Shown: positions 17,998-24,599, counted from the first letter of the stretch. The stretch is 24,599 nucleotides of DNA from DATIYF01 sp035517775 (GCA_035517775.1 DATIYF010000101.1:1-24599), one strand, 5' to 3'. The notes: generated from the letters alone by a model not told the origin. Translations and numbers: made by a program.

Positions 17998-18191
17998 TCG
18001 GGGCAGCGCTCGACAGCCGGCGGCTGTGTCCTTTGCCGGAAATGCGGTACACAGCTACCACCCGGAGCGGCTGCCCCGAAGCCCCGCGCACCCGCAAATT
18101 ATCAGCAGGCACGCCCGCGCGGGGCAAACTCATGTGTTCACAGGCTTGGAATCAACGCAAGTCAGGAACGGAAGGAACTGCTAGCAAAGCC
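17998..18191 (+). ncRNA. Candidate structured RNA: three consecutive stem-loops
   Basis: The gap after the phosphatase gene holds three stems in a row. In the first, TCGGGGCAGC (17998-18007) pairs perfectly with GCTGCCCCGA (18070-18079). Inside it CCGG (18017-18020) pairs with CCGG (18062-18065), GCTGTGT (18023-18029) with ACACAGC (18049-18055), and CCG with CGG around GAAATG. In the second, GCCCCGCGC (18081-18089) pairs with GCGCGGGGC (18117-18125). In the third, GGCTT (18143-18147) pairs with AAGCC (18187-18191), enclosing AG-CAG paired to CTGCT around a 12-base purine loop with repeated GGA. The pairing is symmetrical, so strand is a guess. I cannot assign it to a known family. Confidence 0.45.
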
Positions 18192-18468
18192 GGACGCACA
18201 ACACGGAGAGACGCAGGTCGCTGTCAGGTACAGCAGCCCCGGAATCCGCGTCGGGCGCGGCCTCGTGCAACCGCGAAGTGCTGGTCGAAGGCAGGCTAAG
18301 AGGCGCCGTAAACCCCTGAACCGGTGGAGAGGAAACGCGTGACTTCGCTGCTATGGGAGCAGTCCCGCAGTGGAAGGCAAACTCGGGCAGGTCAACCTGA
18401 GGAAGAATCAGGATCACTGCGAACAGCACCAACTCAAAAATGAGTAGCGCCCACTGCCAGCGTTTCAT
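18181..18468 (-). CDS. Possible small single-pass membrane protein
   Basis: A 95-residue frame on the minus strand. The N-terminal third is convincing: MKRWQWALLIFELVLFAVIL is a positively charged start plus a membrane helix, followed by LPQVDLPEFAFH. The rest is Ser/Pro/Ala-rich and weak. The last residues (SVLCVRLC) are encoded within a CTGCG-rich phrase that resembles intergenic repeats elsewhere in the window, so the true 3' end may differ. A consensus-like promoter stands about 25 bases before the transcript's ATG. No strong ribosome-binding site is present (GGCGGG only). The function is unknown. Confidence 0.42.
   Translation of the reverse strand: MKRWQWALLIFELVLFAVILILPQVDLPEFAFHCGTAPIAAKSRVSSPPVQGFTAPLSLPSTSTSRLHEAAPDADSGAAVPDSDLRLSVLCVRLC
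18202..18217 (-). repeat. Pyrimidine-rich phased phrase, copy 1
   Basis: Read on the minus strand, CCTGCGTCTCTCCGTG (continuing TTGTGCGTCC to about 18192) has TGCG/CGTG steps spaced about 9-10 bases. It resembles copies at 19861-19884 and 21443-21474 and lies at the 3' end of a minus-strand frame, in the same orientation. Confidence 0.35.
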
Positions 18469-18499
18469 GGCAACACCCGCCTTGCGGTGTTATGCAGAG

Positions 18500-18527
18500 A
18501 CTATTTGATCGGCTCTTTCACTGTCAA
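18500..18527 (-). promoter_or_regulatory. Sigma70-like promoter of the possible small membrane protein gene
   Basis: On the minus strand a perfect TTGACA (18527-18522) is followed after 16 bases by AATAGT (18505-18500), a four-of-six match to the -10. The expected start near 18493 gives a leader of about 25 bases to the ATG at 18468. Confidence 0.5.
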
Positions 18528-18794
18528 GGTGATGTTCTAGGAAACCACGCGCCCTGAAAGCGATTTGAAGCCAGCGTATGCCCAACCCAGCCCGTCGCAC
18601 ACCGCACTCCTCCTCGAAATCAGCTAAATCATGGCAAGCACGGCAGTTGGCTGGCATGACCGCCTGAGTGCTCCTTTTGTAACTTGGCCCCCTGCTATCC
18701 CGGCGGTAGAGTCGGCTGAGCAAAACTGTGTCCAGCGGAGTCTTCGGCCCATAAGTTGCATCTAGTAAACAGAGGAAACCCCTGGCCGTGGTTT

Positions 18795-18800
18795 GGAAGG
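18795..18800 (+). promoter_or_regulatory. Shine-Dalgarno site fixing a TTG start for the VWA gene
   Basis: GGAAGG followed after six bases by TTG at 18807. The upstream TTG at 18756 in the same frame has no such site. Confidence 0.6.
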
Positions 18801-18806
18801 AAAATT

Positions 18807-19805
18807 TTGGACGTCCTGGGAACGAAGTACACGCACCGGTGTCTTTCACTGCTGGCGCTGCTGCTGGCGGCCGCCTGGCCGCTTTGCGCGCAGGCCCCTT
18901 ACAGCTCACCCGGCGCGGCTGTCACGGCGGTCTCCGCCAGTCCCGATTCTGACCAGTCCGATAACCCGGTCCTCACCATCCGCAAGCGCGTGGATGAGGT
19001 GAACCTGCTCTTCATCGCCATGGACCATCACGGCAAGTTCGTGCGCGACTTGAATTTGGACGATTTCACTATTCTTGACGATCACAAGCCCCCGCAGGCC
19101 ATCGTCAACTTCACCCGCCAGACCGATCTGCCCTTGCAGCTTGGCCTGCTGGTGGATACCAGCGGTTCGGTGCACAGCCGCTTCGGTTTCGAGCAGGAAG
19201 CCGCGCTCAGCTTTCTGCAACACACCCTGCGCCCCAACTTCGATCAGGCCTTCATCATGGGCTTCAACAGCCACAGCAGGGTCACTCAGGATTTCACCGA
19301 TAATCTGGGCCTGCTGACCGCCGGGGTGAACCGCTTGCAGAATGGCGGCGGCACCGCCCTTTACGACGCCATCTATCACGCCTGCCGCGACAAGCTGAAC
19401 CGCGAAAAGACCGAACAGCCGGTGCGCCACGCCATCATCGTGGTAAGCGATGGCGAAGATAATCAGAGTGAAGCCACTCTGGGCCAGGCCATTGAGATGG
19501 CGCAGCGCGGCCAGGTCATCATCTACGCCATCTCAACCGATGACAGCGGTCTGATTCTGCGCGGCGATAAAATTCTCGCCCAACTGGCCGCGGCCACCGG
19601 CGGGCGCGCCTTCTTCCCCTTCAAGATGAAAGACATTACCCGCGCCTTCGGGGCCATCGAAGATGAATTGCGCAGCCAGTACGTGGTTTCGTACCGCCCC
19701 GCCGACTTCGATGCCGATGGCCGCTACCGCGCCATTCAGATCACCAGCGACCGCAAAGATCTCACCATTCGCGCGCGCGAGGGCTACTACGCCCCTCGCC
19801 AGTAG
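18807..19805 (+). CDS. Secreted VWFA-related acidobacterial protein
   Basis: A 332-residue exported protein with a von Willebrand factor A domain. I start it at TTG 18807, which has GGAAGG six bases upstream and leaves a normal signal peptide (CLSLLALLLAAAWPLCAQA, cleavage near residue 30). The region TIRKRVDEVNLLFIAMD..GKFVRDLNLDDFTILDD (57-92) is the beta segment that precedes the A domain in the 'VWFA-related acidobacterial' family, strong support for the host phylum. The metal-ion-dependent adhesion site is complete: DTSGS at 117-121, Thr183 in GGGTALYDA and Asp215 in VSDGEDN. The C-terminal YVVSYRPADFDADGRYRAIQI closes the fold. It probably binds protein ligands outside the inner membrane. 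A phased pyrimidine-rich phrase follows its stop codon. Confidence 0.92.
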   Translation: MDVLGTKYTHRCLSLLALLLAAAWPLCAQAPYSSPGAAVTAVSASPDSDQSDNPVLTIRKRVDEVNLLFIAMDHHGKFVRDLNLDDFTILDDHKPPQAIVNFTRQTDLPLQLGLLVDTSGSVHSRFGFEQEAALSFLQHTLRPNFDQAFIMGFNSHSRVTQDFTDNLGLLTAGVNRLQNGGGTALYDAIYHACRDKLNREKTEQPVRHAIIVVSDGEDNQSEATLGQAIEMAQRGQVIIYAISTDDSGLILRGDKILAQLAAATGGRAFFPFKMKDITRAFGAIEDELRSQYVVSYRPADFDADGRYRAIQITSDRKDLTIRAREGYYAPRQ

Positions 19806-19860
19806 AGCCAGCCGCCGAGAGCGCTTTCCTTCGTCCCCTTTGAGGCGGCATTGGCAGTTT

Positions 19861-19884
19861 TCCTTCGTGCACCTTCGTGGTGAG
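19861..19884 (+). repeat. Pyrimidine-rich phased phrase, copy 2
   Basis: TCCTTCGTGCA followed by CCTTCGTGGTGAG repeats the step CCTTCGTG after 11 bases. A related TTTCCTTCGTCCCC lies at 19825-19838. It sits about 55 bases after the VWA stop codon, in the same orientation as that gene. Confidence 0.4.
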
Positions 19885-19910
19885 CGCGTTGTGGCCGCGG
19901 CCGCCCGCCC

Positions 19911-20390
19911 TCACGCGCCCTTCTTGAGCTCCCGGAACTGCCCCGGCTGGTACGCTCCCGGCACAGTTCGAAACGCGATGTTCAGCCGGTTCCAGCCGTT
20001 GATCGCCACTACCTCGAGCGTCAGGTCCACCAGCTCCTTTTCGCTGAAGTGCTGGCGCACCTCCTCGTAAACCTCATCCGCCACATGCCCCTGCTGGATG
20101 TTGGTCACCGCTTCCGTCCAGGCCAGCGCCGCGCGCTCGCGCTCGCTGTAAAACGGCGTCTCGCGCCAGGCATCGAGCGAATACAGCCGCTGATCGCTCT
20201 CTCCCGCCGCCTTCAGGTCTTTCCAGTGCATGTCCAGGCAATAGGCGCAGCCGTTCATTTGTGAAGCGCGCAGGCTGATCAAATTCAGCAGCTTGCTCTC
20301 CAGGCCGCTCTCATGCAGATACTTTCCCAGCCCCAACATGGCATGGACCGCTCCCGCCGAAGACTTGCCGTACTCAACCCGTGCTTGCAT
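19911..20390 (-). CDS. Carboxymuconolactone decarboxylase family protein (AhpD-like)
   Basis: A 159-residue protein with the alkylhydroperoxidase AhpD core. The redox motif is CAYCLDMH, Cys48, Cys51 and His55, in the family pattern C-x-x-C-x-x-x-H. The flanks SLRASQMNGCAYCLDMHWKD and ERERAALAWTEAVTNI match the helices on either side of the active site. Members reduce peroxides through the cysteine pair or act as small oxidoreductases; the electron donor here is unknown. The ATG at 20390 is secured by GGGAGG (20401-20396) five bases upstream on the minus strand. It is monocistronic: convergent with the VWA gene and divergent from the STN-like gene. The protein ends in a basic RELKKGA. Confidence 0.93.
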   Translation of the reverse strand: MQARVEYGKSSAGAVHAMLGLGKYLHESGLESKLLNLISLRASQMNGCAYCLDMHWKDLKAAGESDQRLYSLDAWRETPFYSERERAALAWTEAVTNIQQGHVADEVYEEVRQHFSEKELVDLTLEVVAINGWNRLNIAFRTVPGAYQPGQFRELKKGA

Positions 20391-20552
20391 GACATCCTCC
20401 CGACAATTTGAAGTATTCCGGCTCAGTTGTAGGTTGATTCCCGCGCAAGCGCGCGCGCTTCAACTTTTAGCGCTTCTTTTTTTCTTTTTCCGGGCCGATT
20501 TTTCCACCTTTATTTTCTGTATTTCCCGCTCTGGGGGCCTCGTTTGCAGTGC

Positions 20553-20558
20553 TACAAT
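20553..20558 (+). promoter_or_regulatory. -10 element of the STN-like secreted protein gene
   Basis: TACAAT 39 bases before the ATG at 20598, implying a leader of about 33 bases. The -35 region is not recognisable. Confidence 0.4.
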
Positions 20559-20597
20559 TTTGAAAGCATCCGTGGCGCCCGTTCTTCAGGACCCTTC

Positions 20598-21398
20598 ATG
20601 GCGGTGGTGCGCATCCCGGTCAGATTGATTCTGTTGACTACGTTGTCTGGCGTTTTATGCGCCGGCTCGGCCCCTGCCCAGCAGAAGCACACGCCCCACA
20701 AAAAGCATCCGGCGGCCACGGCCAAGGCGGCGACTCCCGAGCCGGCGCCGGCGCCCGCGCCCCCACCACCGCCGCCTACGCTCGAGCAAATGCCCGCATC
20801 GCCGCCCCAGGTGGTCTATCGTGACGACAAGCTGACCATCCTTGCCGGGAATTCCACGCTGGGCGATATTCTGCGCGAAGTCGCTCATCAGACCGGCGCG
20901 CAAATAGATGTTCCCGCCGGCGCCAGCGAGCGCGTGGTGATGCACCTTGGCCCCGGCCCGGCGCGCCAGGTGCTCTCACAGTTGCTGGATGGAAGTCGTT
21001 TCAATTATGTGCTGCTGGGCTCGGTGGCGGATCCGGGCGGCGTCAAGCAGATCATTTTGAGCGTAAAACCCGCCGCACCAGCGCCCGGCACTGCCGTGGC
21101 CAACCAGTCCAGTTTCTCACCCGGCAACTCCGCCCAGTTCTCGGCTCAGAATCAGGGCGATGACGCCGATAGCAGCGATGATGACGATAGCGATACTTCG
21201 GATTCCGATAACCCGCCCGAAACTCAGCCCGCGCAGCCCCAACCTCAGCAACCGCAGGCCCCCGCGGTAAAGACTCCGCAACAGATGCTCGAAGAGTTGC
21301 AGCGCCAGTTACAGCAGCAACAGCAGCAGGGAGGGTCGCCTTCGAGCGCCCCCCCGCCTGACCAGCCTCAGCAAATCCAGCGCCGCGACCAGAGATAG
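20598..21398 (+). CDS. Secreted STN-like domain protein with Pro-rich and Gln/Asp-rich regions
   Basis: A 266-residue exported protein. The frame can begin 18 codons earlier, but ATG 20598 gives the natural signal peptide (VVRIPVRLILLTTLSGVLCA, cleavage near AQQ). A Lys/His/Ala segment and a proline run (about 47-60) act as a linker. Residues about 72-155 (DDKLTILAGNSTLGDILREV, then TGAQIDVPAG, RQVLSQLLDGSRFNYVLLGS) have the layout of an STN domain, the small alpha/beta module found at the N-terminus of secretins and TonB-dependent receptors. The C-terminal 100 residues are low-complexity: an Asp/Ser cluster, then Pro/Gln repeats. No secretin channel follows, so it may be a periplasmic adaptor. 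No similar neighbour helps to place it. Confidence 0.72.
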   Translation: MAVVRIPVRLILLTTLSGVLCAGSAPAQQKHTPHKKHPAATAKAATPEPAPAPAPPPPPPTLEQMPASPPQVVYRDDKLTILAGNSTLGDILREVAHQTGAQIDVPAGASERVVMHLGPGPARQVLSQLLDGSRFNYVLLGSVADPGGVKQIILSVKPAAPAPGTAVANQSSFSPGNSAQFSAQNQGDDADSSDDDDSDTSDSDNPPETQPAQPQPQQPQAPAVKTPQQMLEELQRQLQQQQQQGGSPSSAPPPDQPQQIQRRDQR

Positions 21399-21442
21399 CG
21401 CCGCGCGGGCGGGCCGCTCACACGCCTGCATCACTCTGCTCT

Positions 21443-21474
21443 CTCTGCGAGTCCTTTGCGATCTCTGCGGTTAG
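21443..21474 (+). repeat. Pyrimidine-rich phased phrase, copy 3
   Basis: Three units, CTCTGCGAGTC, CTTTGCGAT and CTCTGCGGTTA, each with YTYTGCG, follow one another about every 10 bases. It lies about 45 bases after the stop codon of the STN-like gene, in the same orientation. It is the clearest copy. Confidence 0.45.
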
Positions 21475-21528
21475 GAGCTTGGCCGCCAAGCAGCGCGCCA
21501 CCGGGAAAGCGCGGGGCTGCCGCGGAAG

Positions 21529-21582
21529 CGCCGGGCTTTAGCCCGGCGAAATGCGAAGGGAAAAGGACGCGGCTTTCGCCGC
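21529..21582. repeat. REP-like palindrome pair
   Basis: CGCCGGGC-TTTA-GCCCGGCG (21529-21548) is a perfect 8-bp hairpin with a four-base loop. GCGGC-TTTC-GCCGC (21569-21582) is a second, 5-bp hairpin with a similar loop, 20 bases on. Such 'GGGCTTTAGCCC' palindromes are, as I recall, common between genes in acidobacterial genomes. Confidence 0.55.
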
Positions 21583-21608
21583 TGGGGAGCCGCCCGCTTA
21601 TGGTTCCT

Positions 21609-21824
21609 CTAATCCCCGCCCGCCTGGGTGTGGCTGGGAACCAATGCCGGAGCACTGGGTGATGCCGGGCGCGAACGCTGCCGGAAGATAATGAGAATGC
21701 CGCTGATCAGGCCGTAGGCGACTGCGATCCCAAAAGCAACCACCACCGCTACGGTAAAGGAAAGAATGAAAGCCGCAAATAAACTGCCCAAGGTTCGGCC
21801 CCTTCGAGAGCTGCCTTGCGGCAA
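21609..21824 (-). CDS. Small hydrophobic membrane protein, unknown function
   Basis: A 71-residue frame starting at TTG 21824 with GAGGGGG (21836-21830) five bases upstream. After a basic N-terminus (SSRRGRTLG) residues about 13-47 are continuously hydrophobic (FAAFILSFTVAVVVAFGIAV, then AYGLISGILIIF), enough for one long or two short membrane helices. They are stopped by RQRSRP and a Ser/Pro/Ala tail. No family is recognised. The non-ATG start and lack of neighbours on its strand leave some doubt, but the clean membrane segment and ribosome site argue for a real gene. It is divergent from uvrA. Confidence 0.5.
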   Translation of the reverse strand: MPQGSSRRGRTLGSLFAAFILSFTVAVVVAFGIAVAYGLISGILIIFRQRSRPASPSAPALVPSHTQAGGD

Positions 21825-21901
21825 CTCCGCCCCCTCGCCGGCCCTTTCATCCTCCTCAGGACCGGGCGGCGACCCTCCACTCTACCTCGCTTTGCCCCGC
21901 G

Positions 21902-21931
21902 TTGACGCTTCCCGCTAGTAGCAACTAAGAT
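21902..21931 (+). promoter_or_regulatory. Candidate uvrA promoter
   Basis: TTGACG (21902-21907) and TAAGAT (21926-21931) are 18 bases apart, in front of uvrA. The leader would be about 75 bases. I did not recognise an SOS box near it. Confidence 0.45.
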
Positions 21932-22014
21932 ACGGAGTAGAGGTGCGCACTCCCACTGTCGGACATTTCTGGGGGGCCGTCCATATTACGGAAGGGCAGC
22001 GCGGGCTCGGCTTC

Positions 22015-24599
22015 ATGGCCATCACCAAAATTTCAGTGCGCGGGGCGCGCCAGCACAATCTCAAGAACATTGATGTCGAGATACCCCGCAATGCCTTCAC
22101 GGTCATCACCGGACTGAGCGGCTCAGGCAAGTCTTCCCTCGCCTTTGACACCATATATGCCGAAGGACAAAGGCGTTATGTCGAAACCCTCTCCGCCTAC
22201 GCCCGCCAGTTTCTGGACCAGATGGAGCGCCCCGACGTGGACTCCATTGACGGCCTGAGCCCTTCCATCTCCATCGAGCAGAAAACCACCAGCCGCAGCC
22301 CGCGCTCGACGGTCGGAACCATTACAGAAATCTATGACTATCTTCGCCTGCTCTTCGCTTCGATCGGGGTGCCCCACTGCCCCCAATGCGGCCGCCCCAT
22401 CTCCCGCCAGTCGGCGGAGCAGATCGTACAAAGAGTGATGTCGCTGACCCCCGAAGACCGGGTCATGATTCTCGCCCCCATCGTTCGCGGCCGCAAAGGT
22501 GAGTTCAAGAAAGAGATGGAAAAGCTGGTGCAGCACGGCTTCACCCGCGCCCGGGTGGATGGGGAACTGGTCAGCCTGGAAGACGACCTCGCCCTCGATA
22601 AGCGCAAAAACCACACCATCGAAGTGGTCGTGGACCGGCTGCTGGTCAAGCCCGGGATTGAGCACCGCCTGGAGCTCTCCGTCGGGTTGGCGATGAAGCT
22701 GGCGGGCGGCCTGGTGCAGGTGGCCATCGTGGGCGGAGATGAGCAGCTGTTTTCGGCCCGCCTGGCCTGCCCCGATTGCGGCATCAACGTGCCCCAGCTT
22801 GAGCCGCGCTCGTTCTCCTTCAACAGCGCCTATGGCGCCTGCCCTGAGTGCCACGGCCTGGGCAGCAAGTTTGATTTCGATCCCGCCAAGCTGATCAACG
22901 ACTGGTCGAAGCCCCTGCTGGAAGGCGGCCTGGGGCCGGGCTCGGCCTCGCAGAACCTGATTCATCAGCTGCAGATCGTGGCCGCTGCGCACGGCTTCGA
23001 TCTGCTCACCCCCGTCGAGCAGTTTCCCGAGAAGATCCAGAACCTGCTCTTTTATGGCGAGCCAGGCAAAAACGGCAAGGGCGGAAAAACTGGCTTCGAA
23101 GGCATCATCGGCTATCTCAAGCAGGCGATGGAAGAATCCACCTCCGAAGGTTATCGCGAGTGGCTGCTCGACTACATGTCAGCCAGCGAGTGCCCGGCAT
23201 GCCACGGCAAGCGTCTGCGGCCCGAGAGCCTGGCGGTGAAGGTCGGCGGACTCTCCATTGCCGGTTTCACCGCGCTGCCGGTTTCGCGGGCCCTGGAAGC
23301 GGCTAAGAGTATCAAGCTCACCGGCCGCGAAGCCATCATCGCGGCGCGCATCGTGCATGAGATCGTGGAGCGCCTGCAGTTTCTCGATGCCGTCGGCCTG
23401 GGCTACATTTCACTCGACCGCTCCGCAGCCACGCTCTCCGGCGGAGAAGGCCAGCGCATCCGCCTGGCCACGCAGATCGGCTCCAAGCTGCGCGGCGTGC
23501 TCTACGTGCTGGATGAGCCTTCGATCGGCCTGCATCACCGCGATAACAGCCGCCTGCTGCAGGCGCTCGAAGAGCTGCGCGACCTGGGCAATACCGTGCT
23601 GGTGGTGGAGCATGATGAAGAGACCATCCGCCGCGCCGATTACGTCATTGATCTGGGTCCTGGCGCCGGACGCCATGGCGGCAGCCTGGTGGCGCATGGC
23701 ACGCCGCAGCAGATCATGCGCGCGCCCGAGTCGCTCACCGGCGCTTACATCTCTGGCAGGGCGCACATCGAGATGCTGCCCGAGCGCCGGCCGGTCAACG
23801 GCGACAGCATCACCATTCTGGGGGCGAAGCAGAACAACCTCAAAAACCTGGATGTCACCTTTCCTCTGGGCGTGATGGTGGTGGTGACCGGCGTTTCCGG
23901 CTCGGGCAAATCCACCCTGGTCAACGACATCCTTTACCGCGCCCTGGCCAGGAAACTTTACCGCTCCAGCGAAGAGCCGGGCGCGCACAAGGCGATCTCC
24001 GGCACGGAAAACATTGACAAGGTCATTCGCATTGACCAGTCGCCCATTGGCCGCTCGCCCCGCTCCAATCCTGCGACCTACACCGGCGTTTTCACCCAGA
24101 TTCGCGATCTTTTCTCCATGCTGCCGGAATCGCGCGAGCGCGGCTACAAGCCCGGCCGATTTTCCTTCAACGTTTCCGGCGGCCGCTGCGAGGCCTGCCA
24201 GGGCGAGGGCCAGCGCCGCATCGAAATGAATTTTCTGCCCGATGTGTACGTGGTGTGCGAGCTTTGCGGCGGCCGCCGCTACAACCAGGAAACTCTGGCC
24301 GTGAAATACAAAGGCTATTCCATCGCCGATCTGCTGGAGACCCCGGTCGCCGACGCGCTGCCGGTTCTCGAAAACATTCCGCAGATTCGCCAGAAGCTGC
24401 AAACTTTAGTGGACGTCGGCCTGGGCTACATTCATCTCGGGCAATCGGCGGTTACGCTCTCTGGCGGCGAGGCCCAGCGCATCAAGCTGGCGCGCGAGCT
24501 GAGCAAGCGCCAGACCGGCCGCACCTTCTACCTGCTCGACGAGCCAACCACCGGTCTGCACTTCGACGATGTCCGCAAACTGCTCGACGTGCTACAACG
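22015..24599 (+). CDS. uvrA: Excinuclease ABC subunit A (3' end missing)
   Basis: DNA-damage recognition ATPase of nucleotide excision repair, loading UvrB at lesions. The frame opens at ATG 22015 (MAITKISVRGARQHNLKNID) and stays open to the window edge, 861 codons; only about the last 80-130 residues of a normal UvrA are missing. Both ATPase modules are visible: Walker A GLSGSGKSS near residues 38-46 and GVSGSGKST near 626-634, ABC signatures LSGGEGQRIRLA and LSGGEAQRIKLA, and Walker B motifs VLDEPSIGLH and LLDEPTTGLH. Zinc-binding cysteines occur in CPQCGRP, CPDCG..CPECHG, CPACHGKRL and CEACQGEGQ..CELCGG. The first signature has Gly where most UvrA proteins have Ala (GEGQ for GEAQ). There is no strong Shine-Dalgarno site at the ATG. 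Identity is certain. Confidence 0.98.
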   Translation, partial: MAITKISVRGARQHNLKNIDVEIPRNAFTVITGLSGSGKSSLAFDTIYAEGQRRYVETLSAYARQFLDQMERPDVDSIDGLSPSISIEQKTTSRSPRSTVGTITEIYDYLRLLFASIGVPHCPQCGRPISRQSAEQIVQRVMSLTPEDRVMILAPIVRGRKGEFKKEMEKLVQHGFTRARVDGELVSLEDDLALDKRKNHTIEVVVDRLLVKPGIEHRLELSVGLAMKLAGGLVQVAIVGGDEQLFSARLACPDCGINVPQLEPRSFSFNSAYGACPECHGLGSKFDFDPAKLINDWSKPLLEGGLGPGSASQNLIHQLQIVAAAHGFDLLTPVEQFPEKIQNLLFYGEPGKNGKGGKTGFEGIIGYLKQAMEESTSEGYREWLLDYMSASECPACHGKRLRPESLAVKVGGLSIAGFTALPVSRALEAAKSIKLTGREAIIAARIVHEIVERLQFLDAVGLGYISLDRSAATLSGGEGQRIRLATQIGSKLRGVLYVLDEPSIGLHHRDNSRLLQALEELRDLGNTVLVVEHDEETIRRADYVIDLGPGAGRHGGSLVAHGTPQQIMRAPESLTGAYISGRAHIEMLPERRPVNGDSITILGAKQNNLKNLDVTFPLGVMVVVTGVSGSGKSTLVNDILYRALARKLYRSSEEPGAHKAISGTENIDKVIRIDQSPIGRSPRSNPATYTGVFTQIRDLFSMLPESRERGYKPGRFSFNVSGGRCEACQGEGQRRIEMNFLPDVYVVCELCGGRRYNQETLAVKYKGYSIADLLETPVADALPVLENIPQIRQKLQTLVDVGLGYIHLGQSAVTLSGGEAQRIKLARELSKRQTGRTFYLLDEPTTGLHFDDVRKLLDVLQ

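Larger units (their letters stand above)
18469..18806. other. Intergenic stretch, mostly without recognisable genes
   Basis: A 338-base gap between the possible small membrane gene and the VWA protein. It is less GC-rich than the surroundings (33 of 60 bases G or C at 18601-18660). It contains a minus-strand promoter (18500-18527) and, near its right end, the ribosome-binding site of the VWA gene. One minus-strand frame with a CRACH (heme-like) motif crosses it but is not convincing. Confidence 0.6.
21399..21608. other. Intergenic stretch with two kinds of short repeats
   Basis: No gene is seen between the STN-like gene and the convergent small membrane protein. It holds a phased pyrimidine-rich phrase and a pair of REP-like palindromes. 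Confidence 0.65.

Noticed and set aside
18160..18182. GTCAGG...GGAAGGA resembling the core of SRP (4.5S) RNA
   Set aside because: The conserved 3' half of the SRP internal loop (AGCAGC) is absent and the bases flanking the GGAA would not pair. It fits better as the loop of the third hairpin.
18117..18191. Possible c-di-GMP (GEMM) or cobalamin riboswitch, suggested by GGGGCAAAC, ACGCAAG and CAGGAAC words
   Set aside because: The spacing, hairpins and conserved boxes of both classes are missing, and no suitable gene follows on the plus strand within 600 bases.
18033..18342. Plus-strand frames of 88 and 168 codons
   Set aside because: Arg/Gly/Pro-rich translations without a hydrophobic core, crossing the structured hairpins; no ribosome site.
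18490..18909. Minus-strand frame with CRACH, a c-type heme-binding pattern
   Set aside because: No signal peptide, Arg/Ala-rich shadow-like composition, and overlap with both the start of the VWA gene and a promoter on the same strand. A shorter version from about 18660 cannot be excluded.
22123..22992. 289-codon minus-strand frame opposite uvrA
   Set aside because: Shadow of the conserved uvrA frame, with typical Gln/Ala/His-rich antisense composition.

Overview
The window looks like chromosomal DNA from a member of the Acidobacteriota. The evidence is a GC-rich sequence (roughly 60-65% in coding stretches), a large Oar-type TonB-dependent receptor with an N-terminal carboxypeptidase-regulatory-like domain, a secreted von Willebrand A protein of the 'VWFA-related acidobacterial' kind, and several short secreted proteins with single Ig-like domains. 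This is inference from gene content, not from a marker-gene tree. I see no prophage, transposase, CRISPR array, rRNA or complete tRNA.

Layout. At 1-3321 is the 3' three-quarters of rpoC, with an SI3-like insertion and a perfect hairpin terminator. A YihY/BrkB membrane protein follows (3392-4369) and faces the 1138-residue TonB-dependent receptor (7812-4396, minus). The receptor's start region is divergent from pyruvate kinase (7976-9517, plus), which is followed by an alpha/beta hydrolase (9636-10304). A minus-strand pair, a secreted M28 zinc peptidase (12583-11222) and then a rhomboid protease (11167-10319), converges on the hydrolase.

The central block, 12735-17969, runs on the plus strand. 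It starts from a promoter with a good Shine-Dalgarno site before a LysW-like zinc-ribbon protein. Two short secreted carboxypeptidase-regulatory-like proteins, a GIDE/BAM-domain membrane protein and LemA follow with very small gaps or an overlap. Next come a 66-residue unknown protein and a HAMP-SpoIIE (PP2C) phosphatase, each with a -10 element almost touching its start codon. This block is the most interesting part for biology: an apparent envelope-associated cluster around the LemA-GIDE pair, headed by a carrier-protein-like zinc ribbon with no lysine or arginine biosynthesis neighbours.

The stretch 17970-18806 is mostly non-coding. It holds three consecutive stem-loops (17998-18191), which I propose as a structured RNA, and a doubtful small membrane-protein gene on the minus strand with a well-formed promoter. 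After it come the VWA protein (18807-19805), an AhpD-like carboxymuconolactone decarboxylase family protein (20390-19911), a secreted STN-like protein with a low-complexity tail (20598-21398), a small membrane protein (21824-21609) and the first 861 codons of uvrA (22015 to the window end).

Short intergenic elements recur: pyrimidine-rich phrases repeating about every 10 bases near the 3' ends of three genes, a REP-like palindrome pair at 21529-21582, and TATAAT/TACAAT boxes close enough to start codons to suggest leaderless or near-leaderless transcripts. All functional statements rest on reading translated motifs by eye; no database search was possible.
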